Shown in pieces: positions 54,995-64,000 of a DNA stretch of 64,000 bases. The notes under the pieces are model-generated. The model did no database searches. It was not told the origin of the DNA and saw only the letters and a program-made list of their open reading frames with translations. This DNA comes from Aedes albopictus (taxonomy: Eukaryota > Arthropoda > Insecta > Diptera > Culicidae), in NCBI RefSeq assembly GCF_035046485.1, contig NC_085138.1, positions 447,865,204 to 447,929,203 of the forward strand. Reading direction: 5' to 3'. Both the position numbers and the translations under genes were made by a program. Each line of letters begins with the position of its first letter. Within the stretch, counting starts at the first letter, position 1.

Positions 54995-55163
54995 AAGGGA
55001 ACGTCCATAAATTACGCCACGCTTTGAGGGGGGAGGGGGGGTTCACCAAAGTGTGACGACTCATACAAAAATTTCAGAGGTCCCATACAAAAAGTGTGAC
55101 ATAGGGGGGAGGGGGGTTGAAAATGGGCAATTTTTGCGTGACGTAATTTATGGACGTTCCTTA
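54995..55163. mobile_element. MITE V with ggaacgtccataaattacg ends
   Basis: The left end gggaacgtccataaattacg and the right end cgtaatttatggacgttcc are inverted over about 25 bp. Two G-rich tracts (ggggggagggggg) follow the arms, and the cataca-aaaa words between them are repeated. No clear target duplication. Confidence 0.78.
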
Positions 55164-55609
55164 AACGAGCATTTGTACGGAATCTCCTCGCGGGGAGTAG
55201 CGATTTGTAAGACACTTTGAAGTCGAACTGTAAGAATTTTTCGTACTAATGACATGTAATGTCAATTTTGAAGCCAAAAGTGTTATTTAGATCTCTTGCT
55301 CCATTGCAGATGTTTGATATACACAAGAACTTACAAAAAAAAACTTTTGAAAGCAATTGTACTACTTATATCAATAGACTTTTCTAGTGGTTGAACTTGT
55401 TTGTGTTCTTTATCAAAATTTTAGCACTTTTTCCATCAGCAGCTATTTAGTGCTGTAACAAGATATAAAATCAATATTTCCAATTTTTTAAATGCCAGTT
55501 AGTGCTCCTGGTATTATGGATGAATGCTCAATATACTGTATCCCATATAAGACATGTTCAAAAATTGAGTTTCTGCCAGCTTTTCTCAAAATTGGACCTC
55601 TGTGTGACT

Positions 55610-56227
55610 GTCTGGGTTGGCAGGCAGGCAGATCGAAAATAATGGCTGCTGACGCTGACTGCGCCCATTCATCTGAGGAGGAGTTGTAGAACTTTCCCAC
55701 TCGCAAAGACCCCATCGATCCTTTCTTTTCTTGATGCACGCAGACACTTGGGAAGGCGTCGCGTCATCCATTACCTTCAACGTGGAATCAAAGCAACCCG
55801 CACTGGAAAGCTGCTTTCGGCGCATCAGTCGACTGACGACACCCGACCCGAGCTTGCTTGGATGGGTTTGTTTTGCAATTGATTCCCCCCATGATAACAA
55901 ACGGTGATGATGGGAAAGAAGGGAAGCCGACGACGACGTGCAGAACATGACGTCACTGCAGAATCTCGAGAACATTTTCAATGAAATCGGTATGTTCTTC
56001 CACCAGAATGGATGCGGTGGCAATGGCGGCGCAACAGCGTTGGTTGTTTCAACTTTTGCGTCATAGCTTTTGGTGAAAATTGTTTGCAGACTGTGTGTGG
56101 TGATGAGGATTCGCGTGGGCGGGATGTTATTTGGCGTCAATCGTGCCGATGAGCTTTATACGGGGGATGCTTGGTTGAAGTTGCGGTCAGGTATGAAGTA
56201 CACTACCCGTCATAAGTACGGGCTCAC
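55610..56227. other. Non-repetitive, GC-richer region, no gene confirmed
   Basis: A 184-codon minus-strand frame (56140-55586) crosses it but has no domain and runs into element X. The sequence could be host regulatory or exonic DNA. Confidence 0.35.
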
Positions 56228-56231
56228 TTAA

Positions 56232-56346
56232 CCCTCGAGCAGTCGCGTCTTTGACTACATGCAGCGACGCCGCACTCACACTGTGTACCACAAGCGTGCA
56301 TTTTTCATGGTGCGTGTACTCAGTACACGACGCGACCGCTCTCGGG
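56232..56346. mobile_element. 115-bp piggyBac-like MITE
   Basis: TTAA flanks both ends (56228-56231 and 56347-56350). The ends ccctcgagcagtcgcgtc and gacgcgaccgctctcggg are inverted with few mismatches. Its neighbourhood (cactacccgtcataagtacg / aagtattgcaacact) may itself be an older element end. Confidence 0.75.
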
Positions 56347-56399
56347 TTAAAAAGTATTGCAACACTCAGTTGAATATTGCATCACCCCACAAAAAGTTT

Positions 56400-56960
56400 A
56401 GCATCACCTGAAAACAGTTAATTTTGTGATGCTTTATCTCGAAATCCTGATAATATGCAAAGGTACAATCCTCAGCAAAGTTGTTCGGAAGGTCGTTGGC
56501 ATCACAATGACAAGCAGTTTGATTCGCAATTCTGCCGCTAGGTGACGCTAGGTGCATGGAAAATGAGCATTTTCAACTAGCTTTATCTCGTGATCCTGGT
56601 GAGATAGAACGTTCAAGTATTCGGCAAAGTTGTTCATAATAATAAGCAGTTTGGTTTGCAACTCTGCCGCTAGACGACGCTAATGAGCATGGAAAAATGA
56701 GCATTTTCAACTAGTTCCATGTCGTGATCCCGATGAGATAAAAAGTTGAAGTCTTCGGCAAAGTTGTTCGGAAAGTCATGGACATCACAATGACAAGCAG
56801 TTTTATTCGCAATTCTTAGTTCCATATCGTGATCCTGACGAGATAGACAGTTCAAGTATTCGGCAAAGTTGTTCGGAAAGTCATGGACATCATAATGATA
56901 AGCAGTTTGGTTCACAATTCTGCCGCTAGGTGACGCTAGTGAGCATGAAATAATGAGCAT
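56400..56960. repeat. Tandem repeat, ~140-150-bp units, about four copies
   Basis: The block atctcg-gatcc-gatgagata, ttcggcaaagttgttcgg, tcacaatgacaagcagttt and ctgccgctaggtgacgct recurs four times with shortened versions. Frames over it are repetitive (CHCDVHDFPNNFAE-like on the minus strand) and not convincing. Confidence 0.8.
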
Positions 56961-56977
56961 TTGCCAATGACAAGCAG

Positions 56978-57042
56978 TTTATGAAGTGAATCAGACCTGA
57001 ATTACTTGAATATCAAGCGAATCAGGCCTGAATCACTTGAAT
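56978..57042. repeat. ~32-bp direct duplication
   Basis: gaatcagacctgaattactt and gaatcaggcctgaatcactt follow each other, both continuing gaatatca. Confidence 0.75.
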
Positions 57043-57989
57043 ATCATCTTTAAGAGGAAATAAGAGTGCAAGGGGCACAAAAGGTAATTTCAAGACGGGT
57101 TTAGGTTAATTGTATGAGGAAAATGTCTCTGGAGGGGAAACCAAAGAGGGTTTTAAAAGTTTATTTAAAGGGAAGCAATAAAAAGGTTGTCTCGTAGGCA
57201 TTTATGGAGAGGCCCACACGCTCAGAAAACCGTTCTGATAAACGTGAACAAACAAACGCAAATATGAGAACAAGCAAATATACACCGTGAACTGGAACTA
57301 GTTCCAGCTGTCAATATGGGCGTTCTAGAAACCGTGACATCTAGTTCACGGTGTACATTTCTTATTGTTGTTATCGTTGCTATGCATAGTTCCCGTTCGT
57401 TCCCGTTGCCGTGACTGGGAGTGCACGTATATCGGAACGGATTTTTTTGCGTGCAGGAGGAATACGGGAGTTTCATGAAGACTTAACCCCTACGACCTCT
57501 GCAACAAACCGCTGAATTGAGATTCAGCAATTTATTGCCAAGATGATAATTTTTGCCATTTTTCGGGAATGGGGCATACGTCACCCTTTTCCCCAATCAA
57601 TTGCAACAATTTTGCATTTTTCGCTCATGACGAAATAAGGGATATGAAGAATGCCAAAGGAAAAAGATTTCTTGAGCCCACACGATGTGTGGAGCACAAT
57701 GACACCAATTGTTAGAAACACGGACGGAAAGCGCCCAGAAGGAGAAGAGACAGGAATTCAAGAATGACTCGAGAAAGGGAAACCAACATTTTGGGATCTC
57801 GGCTTTTAATTTATGGCATAAACATTGGGCATGGTTTTCAACATATGTTGAAGCCTTCTCTGCCTGTATTCGGGGTGACGAAATTCAAGTACCTACAGGG
57901 TTGTCTTGATGAAATAAACAATTGCCTAGAAATCCGATCGCTAACGACGGGAGGCTAGAACTACAGGTTTTTTCTTTCAGGTCGTAAAT
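57043..57989. other. Noncoding region with a short inverted-repeat element
   Basis: At 57282-57355 acaccgtgaact and agttcacggtgt form an inverted pair 50 bp apart, enclosing a second small palindrome, ggaactagttcc. Otherwise there are short frames without domains. Confidence 0.45.
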
Positions 57990-59150
57990 TATACAAGACT
58001 TCACACGCAGAGGATTTTTGCTGATTATGCAGCAACCTCAAGCCGATATGGAAATGAAGGGATGATCGTAAAATGGGTTGAGAAGAATGATCTGATTGTT
58101 TTTGCAACAAGAAAAAACTTGGAAATGCATAACCTTCCCCGAAAGAGAAAGGTAATCACAGACGACGATCATAATTGGATCGTAAAATTATGTTTATGGA
58201 CGACCGTCCACGCATCCATGTTTAGAAGGCGTGAAAACTCTAACGCATGAGTGATCGTAAAACTAAGACGGGTGACGAAGAAAAGTAAACACTATAAATT
58301 TACGATCGCCCGGTGCGTTCATGAAAAATCAAGTTCGGGGATGATGATGGTTGGTGTGGCCCTTGATGACTCAGCCACTAAGGGAAGAAATTTTGAGATT
58401 GAATTCGCGAGTAATTTCGCTCTCCTCAGAATTTTGGTATGGTCTCACAGATGTGAGAATGTGGATGGGGGATGCTATGATGCATCGGAGATTTAGCCTT
58501 TCTGTATTCTGTTTTGGGGAGAGTTGTTGGGAGGTCCGAATCTCAGAGGTGAGAATAAATTGGCCATTCGATCTGGAGGCTCAATTAATCTCGCAGATGT
58601 GAGATGGCGAAATGGGGGGCATAGGGAAAATTGATCATCCGTGTAGGGGAGAGATTAGAATTGCTCTCACGGATGGGGGAGATGCAAATATTAGAAAGGA
58701 GCGTAATTAAAAAATCAATTACGCATGGGGGCATTGTGAAATTAATTTCTCTTTGGTATGGGGAGAGTCCTGGAGAATCTTTGATCAGGAGAATAAGAGT
58801 TGATGGTTAGGGAGAGGACCCCTATATAAAGGGTTGCAGATCCAAGGATCGGGGCGGCTGCCACTGCTGGTCTCGTCATATTATTTTTATCCTAGAAGTT
58901 TCTGTAGTCAGTTTAGTTTAGGCTGTTAGCAGGTGTTTCAGTTTTCAGTGCATTTAGTCAATGAGTCAGTTAGTCGGGTTTTTCTTGTAAGACATTATTT
59001 TTGTTAAAAAGAAGAATAAAGTGGTGTAGTGTTAACAAGTGTTGGTGAATCTATTGAAATGATGACATATCTTTAAGACTGCGAGTTCGAATTACTAAGT
59101 ATCGGTTGCAATTTTGGAAAGTGAGTGGGGTCGCGGTCCGGTTACACCTC
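57990..59150 (+). mobile_element. Possible solo LTR
   Basis: A strong TATA box (cctatataaaggg, 58822-58830) is followed 190 bp later by AATAAA (59015-59020) and a t/g-rich stretch, as in the U3-R-U5 part of insect LTRs. Upstream, ctcacagatgtgaga-like words recur (about 58444, 58530, 58590, 58660), like enhancer repeats. I could not match the ends with a 4-6-bp duplication, so a host promoter with a short transcript is an alternative. Confidence 0.35.
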
Positions 59151-59296
59151 CTCATACCCCTGAAACCGACGTTTTTTGCTATTAAACTAGCCTGAAACCT
59201 AGCCTAAAGCCTTTTTTTCACCATTTACACTATATCATACTTATAATTTTGTCCCCTCGAGATTCGCCATTTATCACAACTACTTCCCTCTGAAAC

Positions 59297-59490
59297 CCCG
59301 TGTACACACTCAATCCTGAATTACCTATTCAGTACTTTTGTAATGAAGTTAGAACAGCAGAACTTGAACTATTTCAGTAGCTTTGGTAATCGATTTTACA
59401 ACTACACTAACTGTCAAAAACATATGCAAAAGAGGTAAACAATCGATTTTTGCTGTATTCAGCTGTTTTGATTTCGGCTTCCTTAAAAAC
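59297..59490. mobile_element. Repeat W, copy 2 (without X)
   Basis: It shares tgaattncct, agttagaacagcag, tttggtaatcgat, actgtcaaaaac, gcaaaag-ggtaaacaat and tgtattcagctgttttgatt with 6137-7031. The 700-bp X element is absent. Outer limits are uncertain. Confidence 0.6.
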
Positions 59491-59523
59491 TCTTTGAAAC
59501 CTTTTGAAACACTCAGAATGGAT

Positions 59524-59647
59524 TACTGTACGAATTTATACTGGCCCGCTTACTTTCACACAAAATTTGACGTTTAAGAGGTGTCGGCACCGCTCAAACG
59601 TCAAATTTTCTGTGAGAGTAAGCAGGCCAGCATAAATTCGTGCAGTG
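59524..59647. mobile_element. Small foldback MITE, ~50-bp arms
   Basis: The arms actgtacgaatttatactgg and ccagcataaattcgtgcagt are inverted, as are gcttactttcacacaaaatt and aattttctgtgagagtaagc, around the centre aagaggtgtcggcaccgctc. Because of this symmetry both strands give a similar CTNL-WPAY-H-KFDV peptide, which is an artefact. Confidence 0.8.
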
Positions 59648-59786
59648 GACCATAGGGCACTGCATGGAATTCTCTCCTTCTCTTTCACTCTTACAGAAAT
59701 TTAGTAAACAACAAGGCCACAAAACGTCAAAATCCCATACAAAATCAAAACAGTGCGGTGCCCTATACTGATGTATGCATGGAACT
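59648..59786. mobile_element. Possible MITE with atagggcac ends
   Basis: ccatagggcactgcatgg at the left and cagtgcggtgccctatactg at the right are partly inverted (atagggcac-gca). It lies directly next to the foldback at 59524-59647. Confidence 0.4.
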
Positions 59787-59810
59787 AGTGTAAGAATTTT
59801 ACTGGTGAAT

Positions 59811-59968
59811 CTTAAGCTGCTAGTACACAGGGTCAAATATTTGTCCAAAAAGAAACCAATGCTCAAACATCTTGTTTGACTCGATCGAATTTTCATTAGT
59901 GTCAAACTGATGTTGTTTCTTGAGTTCTTTCCTTGTCAAATATTTGACCCTGTGTACTACTGGCCTTA
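59811..59968. mobile_element. MITE with ~30-bp TIRs
   Basis: ctagtacacagggtcaaata at the left and tatttgaccctgtgtactac at the right are inverted. The interior repeats a gtcaaac word. No target duplication was established. Confidence 0.75.
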
Positions 59969-60239
59969 GTAAGATTGGACAACCGAACGAATGAGACAAG
60001 TCATGGCCTGTTATGCTGACTTCGGCTAGTAATTGAGGGGCCTACATGTAGAGGGGTGTAAGTCACCTTTTTGTCGAGCTTTTTTAAGCTTAGTACACTC
60101 AGCCAAATAAACTTAAGATTTCCATAAGGCCTAACTTATGAAACGGCCTTTGAATAATTCTAAATGATTAGAATGAGTTACATGTCGCTCTATGACGCAG
60201 AATCGTCTCACAACTTGGTTGTTATGCATATTTAGTAAC

Positions 60240-60330
60240 ATGGTATCCTCAAGCGTCGGTAGCCTGTGGATTAAACACGAGCACAGTGATCCCGACGTTC
60301 ATGGATCGATTCCAGTCTGCATCATTTTAA
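60240..60330 (+). mobile_element. tRNA-like SINE head, degraded
   Basis: gtcggtagcctgtggatta could be an A-box region, and catggatcgattccagtc a B box, spaced about 50 bp. The anticodon-like part is unclear. The body is not delimited. Confidence 0.35.
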
Positions 60331-60364
60331 GATTTGTTTTACTCTTTCCATAAATCTATCTTAT

Positions 60365-60730
60365 GAAGTTTGTCATAACAAGAACACTGAATTTTCTCAA
60401 GGAACTCCTAGACGAGTTTCATAAGGAATTACACATACAAACTCCAGGAGGAATTCCCACAATCAGGAGGAATCAGAGACAATCCCGAAAGAAATTCCTA
60501 GAGAAACCCAGGAAGGAGTTCGTGAAAAAATCCTGGAATCAGTTTCAGAAAAAAAAAAAAACCCGGAAGAAGTTCCTGGAAGAAACCCGCAGGGTTTTCC
60601 CGGAGGAATGCTGGAAGGAGCTCCCGAAGGGATCCTAGAAAAAAGTTCATGGAGGTATCTCTAAAGAGGTTCTTGAATGAATCTCCAGAAGAATTCGTAC
60701 AGGAATCCGGGAAGGAGTTTTTGAGAGAAA
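60365..60730. repeat. Degenerate 12-bp array
   Basis: Words such as ctcctagacgagtttc, ggaggaattccc and ggaaggagttc. The array continues after the insertion at 60739-61141. Confidence 0.7.
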
Positions 60731-60738
60731 TCCCAGAA

Positions 60739-61141
60739 CAAGGATGGGAACACTCACTTGCAAAGAGTTACACTCACTTGCTTTTTTCTCAGCTCAGAAG
60801 CGTGCAATCGAGAAACGATGTATGGATGACTTTTGCATTGTGGTTTTGTCTAAAACTTTGCCGAATAGAGTAGGGGTCCCACATGCATATCAAAGTAGTG
60901 AGGGAACTGCGAAGGCAACTCTCCACGAGGTGAATGTAAATTACACTCACCTCGTGGAGAGTCTCCTTTACAACTCTGTCACGACTTTGGTATGCGTGTG
61001 CGACCCCTATTCTATTCGGCAAAGTTTTAGACAAAACCACAATACAAAAGTCGTCCATACATCATTTCTTGATTGCACGCTTCTGAGCTAAGAAAATAAC
61101 AAGTGAATGTAACTCTTTGCAAGTGAGTGTTCCCATCCCTG
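60739..61141. mobile_element. 403-bp near-palindromic hAT-like MITE
   Basis: tcccagaa flanks it (60731-60738 and 61142-61149), an 8-bp duplication. Two arms of about 195 bp are inverted copies: ggatgggaacactcacttgc and gcaagtgagtgttcccatcc at the ends, ctccacgaggtgaatgtaa and ttacactcacctcgtggag at the centre. Both strands encode an almost identical 85-90-codon frame (MDDFCIVVLSKTLPNR...), a consequence of symmetry. Confidence 0.88.
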
Positions 61142-61149
61142 TCCCAGAA

Positions 61150-61690
61150 GAGATTCTTCCCGGAATTACGATACTTTCGCAAGGAGTTCCTGGAAAAATT
61201 TCTTTGATAAATACCGGAAGAAGCTCTTGGAGCATTTCTGGAAGATTTTCCTAGATAAAATTCAAAAATAATTCCTGGAGAAATCCCAGAAAGAGCTCCT
61301 GGATGAACCTCGCATGGAATTCTTGGAGGAGTCCTGATGGAATCCCGGAATTCCTGAAGAACATCTGGGGGAATCTTTGAAGGAACTTCTTGAAGAATCC
61401 CAAAAGGAATTCCCTGAGAAATCTTGGAAGGAATCTTTGGAGGAATCCCAGAAGGACTTCCTGGATGAATTCCAGATGGAACCTGTTTAGAAATCTCGGG
61501 AGAAGTTCCTGGAAGAATCCCAGTGGGAACTCCTGAAGGAATTCTCAATAAACATTCGGACAAATCTCATAAAGAACTTCCTAGGAAGCCCAGATAAAAC
61601 TCCTGGATGAAATTTGTGGAGAAACTGCGAAGGAGTTCCTGGAGGAATTCCTGTGGAATCCCAGAAGAAGCTCCTGGAATGGTGCCACCA
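61150..61690. repeat. Degenerate 12-bp array, right of the palindrome
   Basis: Units ggaattcttggagg, aatcccagaagga and ttcctggatgaa. The minus-strand frame here is Pro/Ile/Ser-rich (SGIPPKIPS-like), again from the repeat. Confidence 0.78.
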
Positions 61691-61899
61691 GTATTTCATA
61701 AATCAGCACACTATCCCCCACGTACCCGAACCTCACATTTTGTTGCAAATTGAGTCCTCTATTAGGGAAAAATGGGAATATTTATATTTGGGACTTCATT
61801 GATAACCTAGAGCATCCTGAACACAATGAAATTTGAGAAAATGAAATAGTTAACATACCAGTTGTTCTAAAAGCTGAACTTGGATAAAAGCTGAATACC

Positions 61900-62805
61900 A
61901 AAAGGTGTTTTATATTCTGGGATGTTATAGGTGTTCCAAACTGTCCTATAGTGAAGTTCTTCAAATCTACAAGAATAATTTTATGTATTTTCGCCACAAA
62001 TAATAACATTGTATAACCTACTGGAGTCCGTGAAGCTCTTCACATCTACAATGACATTTATAGACACTATAGGAATATTCCAGGTCAGCCAAACTACCCT
62101 GGGTTCAGAACTTCAGGCCTACACTCGTAACAGTAGCCATATCTGTTATACTGAGTAACATTACAGAATAAACCGCAATTACTGGAGCAATCTGAAGTTT
62201 ACAAGCTTATCATAAACCTTCCTTCCATAAAAGTCCTTCCAATCTACAAGAATAACTTTTTGTGTTTTCGCCATAAAGTGTATATTATTGCATAATCTGC
62301 TGGGATCCGTGACGCCCTTGAAATCTCAAATGTTATTTGAAGACACTACATGGATATTCCATGTCAGCCAAACAAAATTGGAGTTCAGGTCTACACTCGT
62401 AACAACAGCCATATCTGCTATACTGGTAACGTTGCATATTTATCCGTGGTTACTGGAGTAATCTGAAGTCTACTTTTTTATCATAAACCTTTGGGATATT
62501 CAAGTTCGTCCAAACTGTTCTATAGCAAAGTCCTTCAAATCTACAAGAAAAACTTTATGTGTTTTCACCATAAATAAAAGCAAAGCATAATCTGCTGAGA
62601 TCCGTGACGCACTTGAAATCTGAAATGACATTTAGAGACACTACAGGTATATTCCAGGTCAGCCAAACTACCTTGGAGCTCAGAACTTCAGGTCTACACT
62701 CGTAACATCAGCTATATCTGACATATTGAGTAACGTTTCATCAATCGCGGTGACTGGATCAACCTGAAGTCTACCATATATTATTATGAACCTTTGGGAT
62801 ATTAA
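61900..62805. repeat. Tandem repeat, ~288-bp units
   Basis: The block aagtncttcnaatctacaag recurs at about 61953, 62240 and 62529. Each unit also holds atattcca-gtcagccaaac, aggtctacactcgtaac and gccatatctg-tatactg. Units have drifted by substitutions and small gaps. A diverged part continues at about 63080-63200. Confidence 0.82.
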
Positions 62806-62809
62806 AAAG

Positions 62810-63019
62810 ACACGGACAACGTCTTCAGCTTTTGGCTGTACAGACTGTTTTAAACTTAACATTAGACAACGGACAACGGAGCATGCACCAGTGGAAACGG
62901 GGAAGAAACTATTCTCACGAAAAGTTTCAACGCCCGAAGCGGGAATCGAACCCTCACCCCATAGCTTGGTGCGATTATAAGCTTGGTGACCCTAACCGCA
63001 CGGCTACGAGGCTCCACCA
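62810..63019 (-). mobile_element. tRNA-derived SINE, family 7
   Basis: The minus-strand head reads ggagcctcgtagccgtgcgg with agggttcgattcccgc as B box. The body passes through ccgtttccactggtgcatg. It interrupts the 288-bp repeat. Flanking duplication is short and unsure (atatt). Confidence 0.78.
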
Positions 63020-63205
63020 TATTGAGGGTCGTTTAAACTATCTTGATAGTAACAGTAGTTATTCTCACAATGTACTTTAGACTATAGTCTGCAATCCCCC
63101 TGGCATATCATGAGTCATTTCAAGATAGTTTTAAGATATTCCAGATTAACAACACTACCACTGAGACCATAGCTTCAGGTCTACACTTGTGATAATAGCT
63201 TTTGC

Positions 63206-63427
63206 CACTACGTTAAGGACAAGGTATTTGGAGTACATTGCTCAAAATTTCTAGAGCACCGTTTTTTAGAACCGTTGAACGGATTTGGACTAAAATGCAT
63301 CACGCTATTGACAACCACTGAACAATTAGCGTGATGCATTTTCATCCAAATCCGTTCAACGGTTCTAAAAAACGGTGCTCTGGAAATTTTCAGCTATGTA
63401 CTCCAAATACCTTGTCCTTAAGTAGTG
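63206..63427. mobile_element. Foldback MITE with ~95-bp arms
   Basis: The ends cactacgttaaggacaaggt and accttgtccttaagtagtg are inverted. The blocks gcaccgttttttagaaccgt and atgcatcacgcta are mirrored almost perfectly around a short loop. It interrupts the tandem repeat region. Confidence 0.85.
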
Positions 63428-63499
63428 TTACATAATCCACTGTACTTACCAAAGCTGTTACAGGAACAATAAACGTTGTTATAGATTTTTGGAATATTA

Positions 63500-64000
63500 T
63501 GGGATTTCTTACTGTTATGAAGCTTAGTTGCTAAAAACAACCACTGTAACTTTCAGAAGACATACTGGACATGATAGATTACAAATGGTAGCTTTGTATA
63601 ACGGAAGAAGTTACCGTTATACCTGTAGACTTTAGGATCTAATCTCAAGAACAGTTTGGATGACCTAGGATATCCCGAATGATCTGATACTGTCTATTGA
63701 ATTTTCAGAAGACTTGCTGGACAGGATAGATTACAAATCGTAGATTTGCATAATGAAAAAAGTTACCGTTACACCCGTAGACTTATGGAGTTAAACTCAA
63801 GAACAGTTTGGATGACCTAGGATATCCCGACTGATCTGATACTGTCTATTTACCTTCCAGAAGACATACATGATAGATTACAAATCGCAGCTTTGTATAA
63901 TGAAATCAGTTACCGTTACACCCATTAAGATCTAGACTCAAGAACAGTTTGGATGATCTAGGATATCCTGAATGATCTGATACTGTCTATTGAATTTTCA
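63500..64000. repeat. Tandem repeat, ~151-bp units, cut by the window end
   Basis: cagaagac-t-ctggacatgat starts units at about 63556, 63707 and 63858. Each includes gatagattacaaatcgtagc, gttaccgttacacc and caagaacagtttggatgac. Similarity between units is high. The array runs past 64000. Confidence 0.88.

Larger units (their letters stand above)
53375..55604. mobile_element. TIR element X, copy 2, carrying three separate insertions
   Basis: Flanked by tgact on both sides (53370-53374 and 55605-55609). It starts cacagtggtccagat and ends tggacctctgtg. Alignment to copy 1 (6248-6959) places foreign DNA at 53440-53564, 53703-54895 and 54995-55163. Removing these leaves about 0.7 kb, matching copy 1 in size. 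Confidence 0.8.

Noticed and set aside
55586..56140. 184-codon minus-strand frame
   Set aside because: It has no recognisable domain, runs across the edge of transposon X, and overlaps competing frames.
60744..61091. Protein MDDFCIVVLSKTLPNR... on plus and minus strands
   Set aside because: The duplicate coding is forced by the palindrome. There is no start context, domain or neighbour to support it.
30312..63019. Functional tRNA genes suggested by B-box sequences
   Set aside because: At each site the tRNA-like part continues into a SINE body, lacks a good acceptor stem, and is often flanked by target duplications.

Overview
This window looks like eukaryotic, mosquito-type DNA, most likely an Aedes-like culicine. 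The reasons are low gene density, a high load of short terminal-inverted-repeat (TIR) elements, several tRNA-headed SINE families, an RTE-like retroposon, and extensive degenerate 12-bp repeats built on GGAATTCC. The species is an inference. I see no complete host gene. The only long coding frame belongs to a retrotransposon (about 1574-4428). The one plausible host coding exon is a short minus-strand segment ending in a consensus splice donor at 29531-29673.

Layout. 1-1419: non-repetitive noncoding DNA. 1420-4541: a small TIR element interrupted by a 5'-truncated RTE-like retrotransposon. 4542-12087: 12-bp degenerate arrays with nested MITEs and a foldback retroposon. 12088-16821: a block bounded by pogo/Tigger-like ends, filled with MITEs and the same array. 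16855-17116 and 29378-29640: two almost identical copies of an exon/intron fragment. 17117-28331: an 11.2-kb block with matching inverted ends, carrying a 'gcaccat' higher-order repeat, then about 7 kb of 12-bp array. 28332-31157: the most gene-like part of the window. 31158-38830: SINEs, foldback elements and scattered repeats. 38870-42500: arrays. 43541-49974: a 6.4-kb hAT-like element with an 8-bp target duplication, also stuffed with the array. 49983-53370: less repetitive DNA plus an element with internal ~150-bp repeats. 53375-55604: a four-level nest of insertions. 55610-64000: small MITEs, tandem repeats, a possible LTR, a 403-bp near-palindrome and two tandem arrays that run to the window end.

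How it fits together. Roughly a third of the window is one degenerate 12-bp repeat family, and several kilobases of it lie inside TIR-bounded blocks. This suggests the arrays expanded within, or were carried by, DNA transposons. Many elements are long inverted repeats that would fold into hairpin RNA if transcribed. Empty sites and target duplications visible within the window give a relative order for many insertions. The least expected items are the duplicated exon/intron piece beside the 11.2-kb block, and a hammerhead-ribozyme-like motif in three unlinked places.
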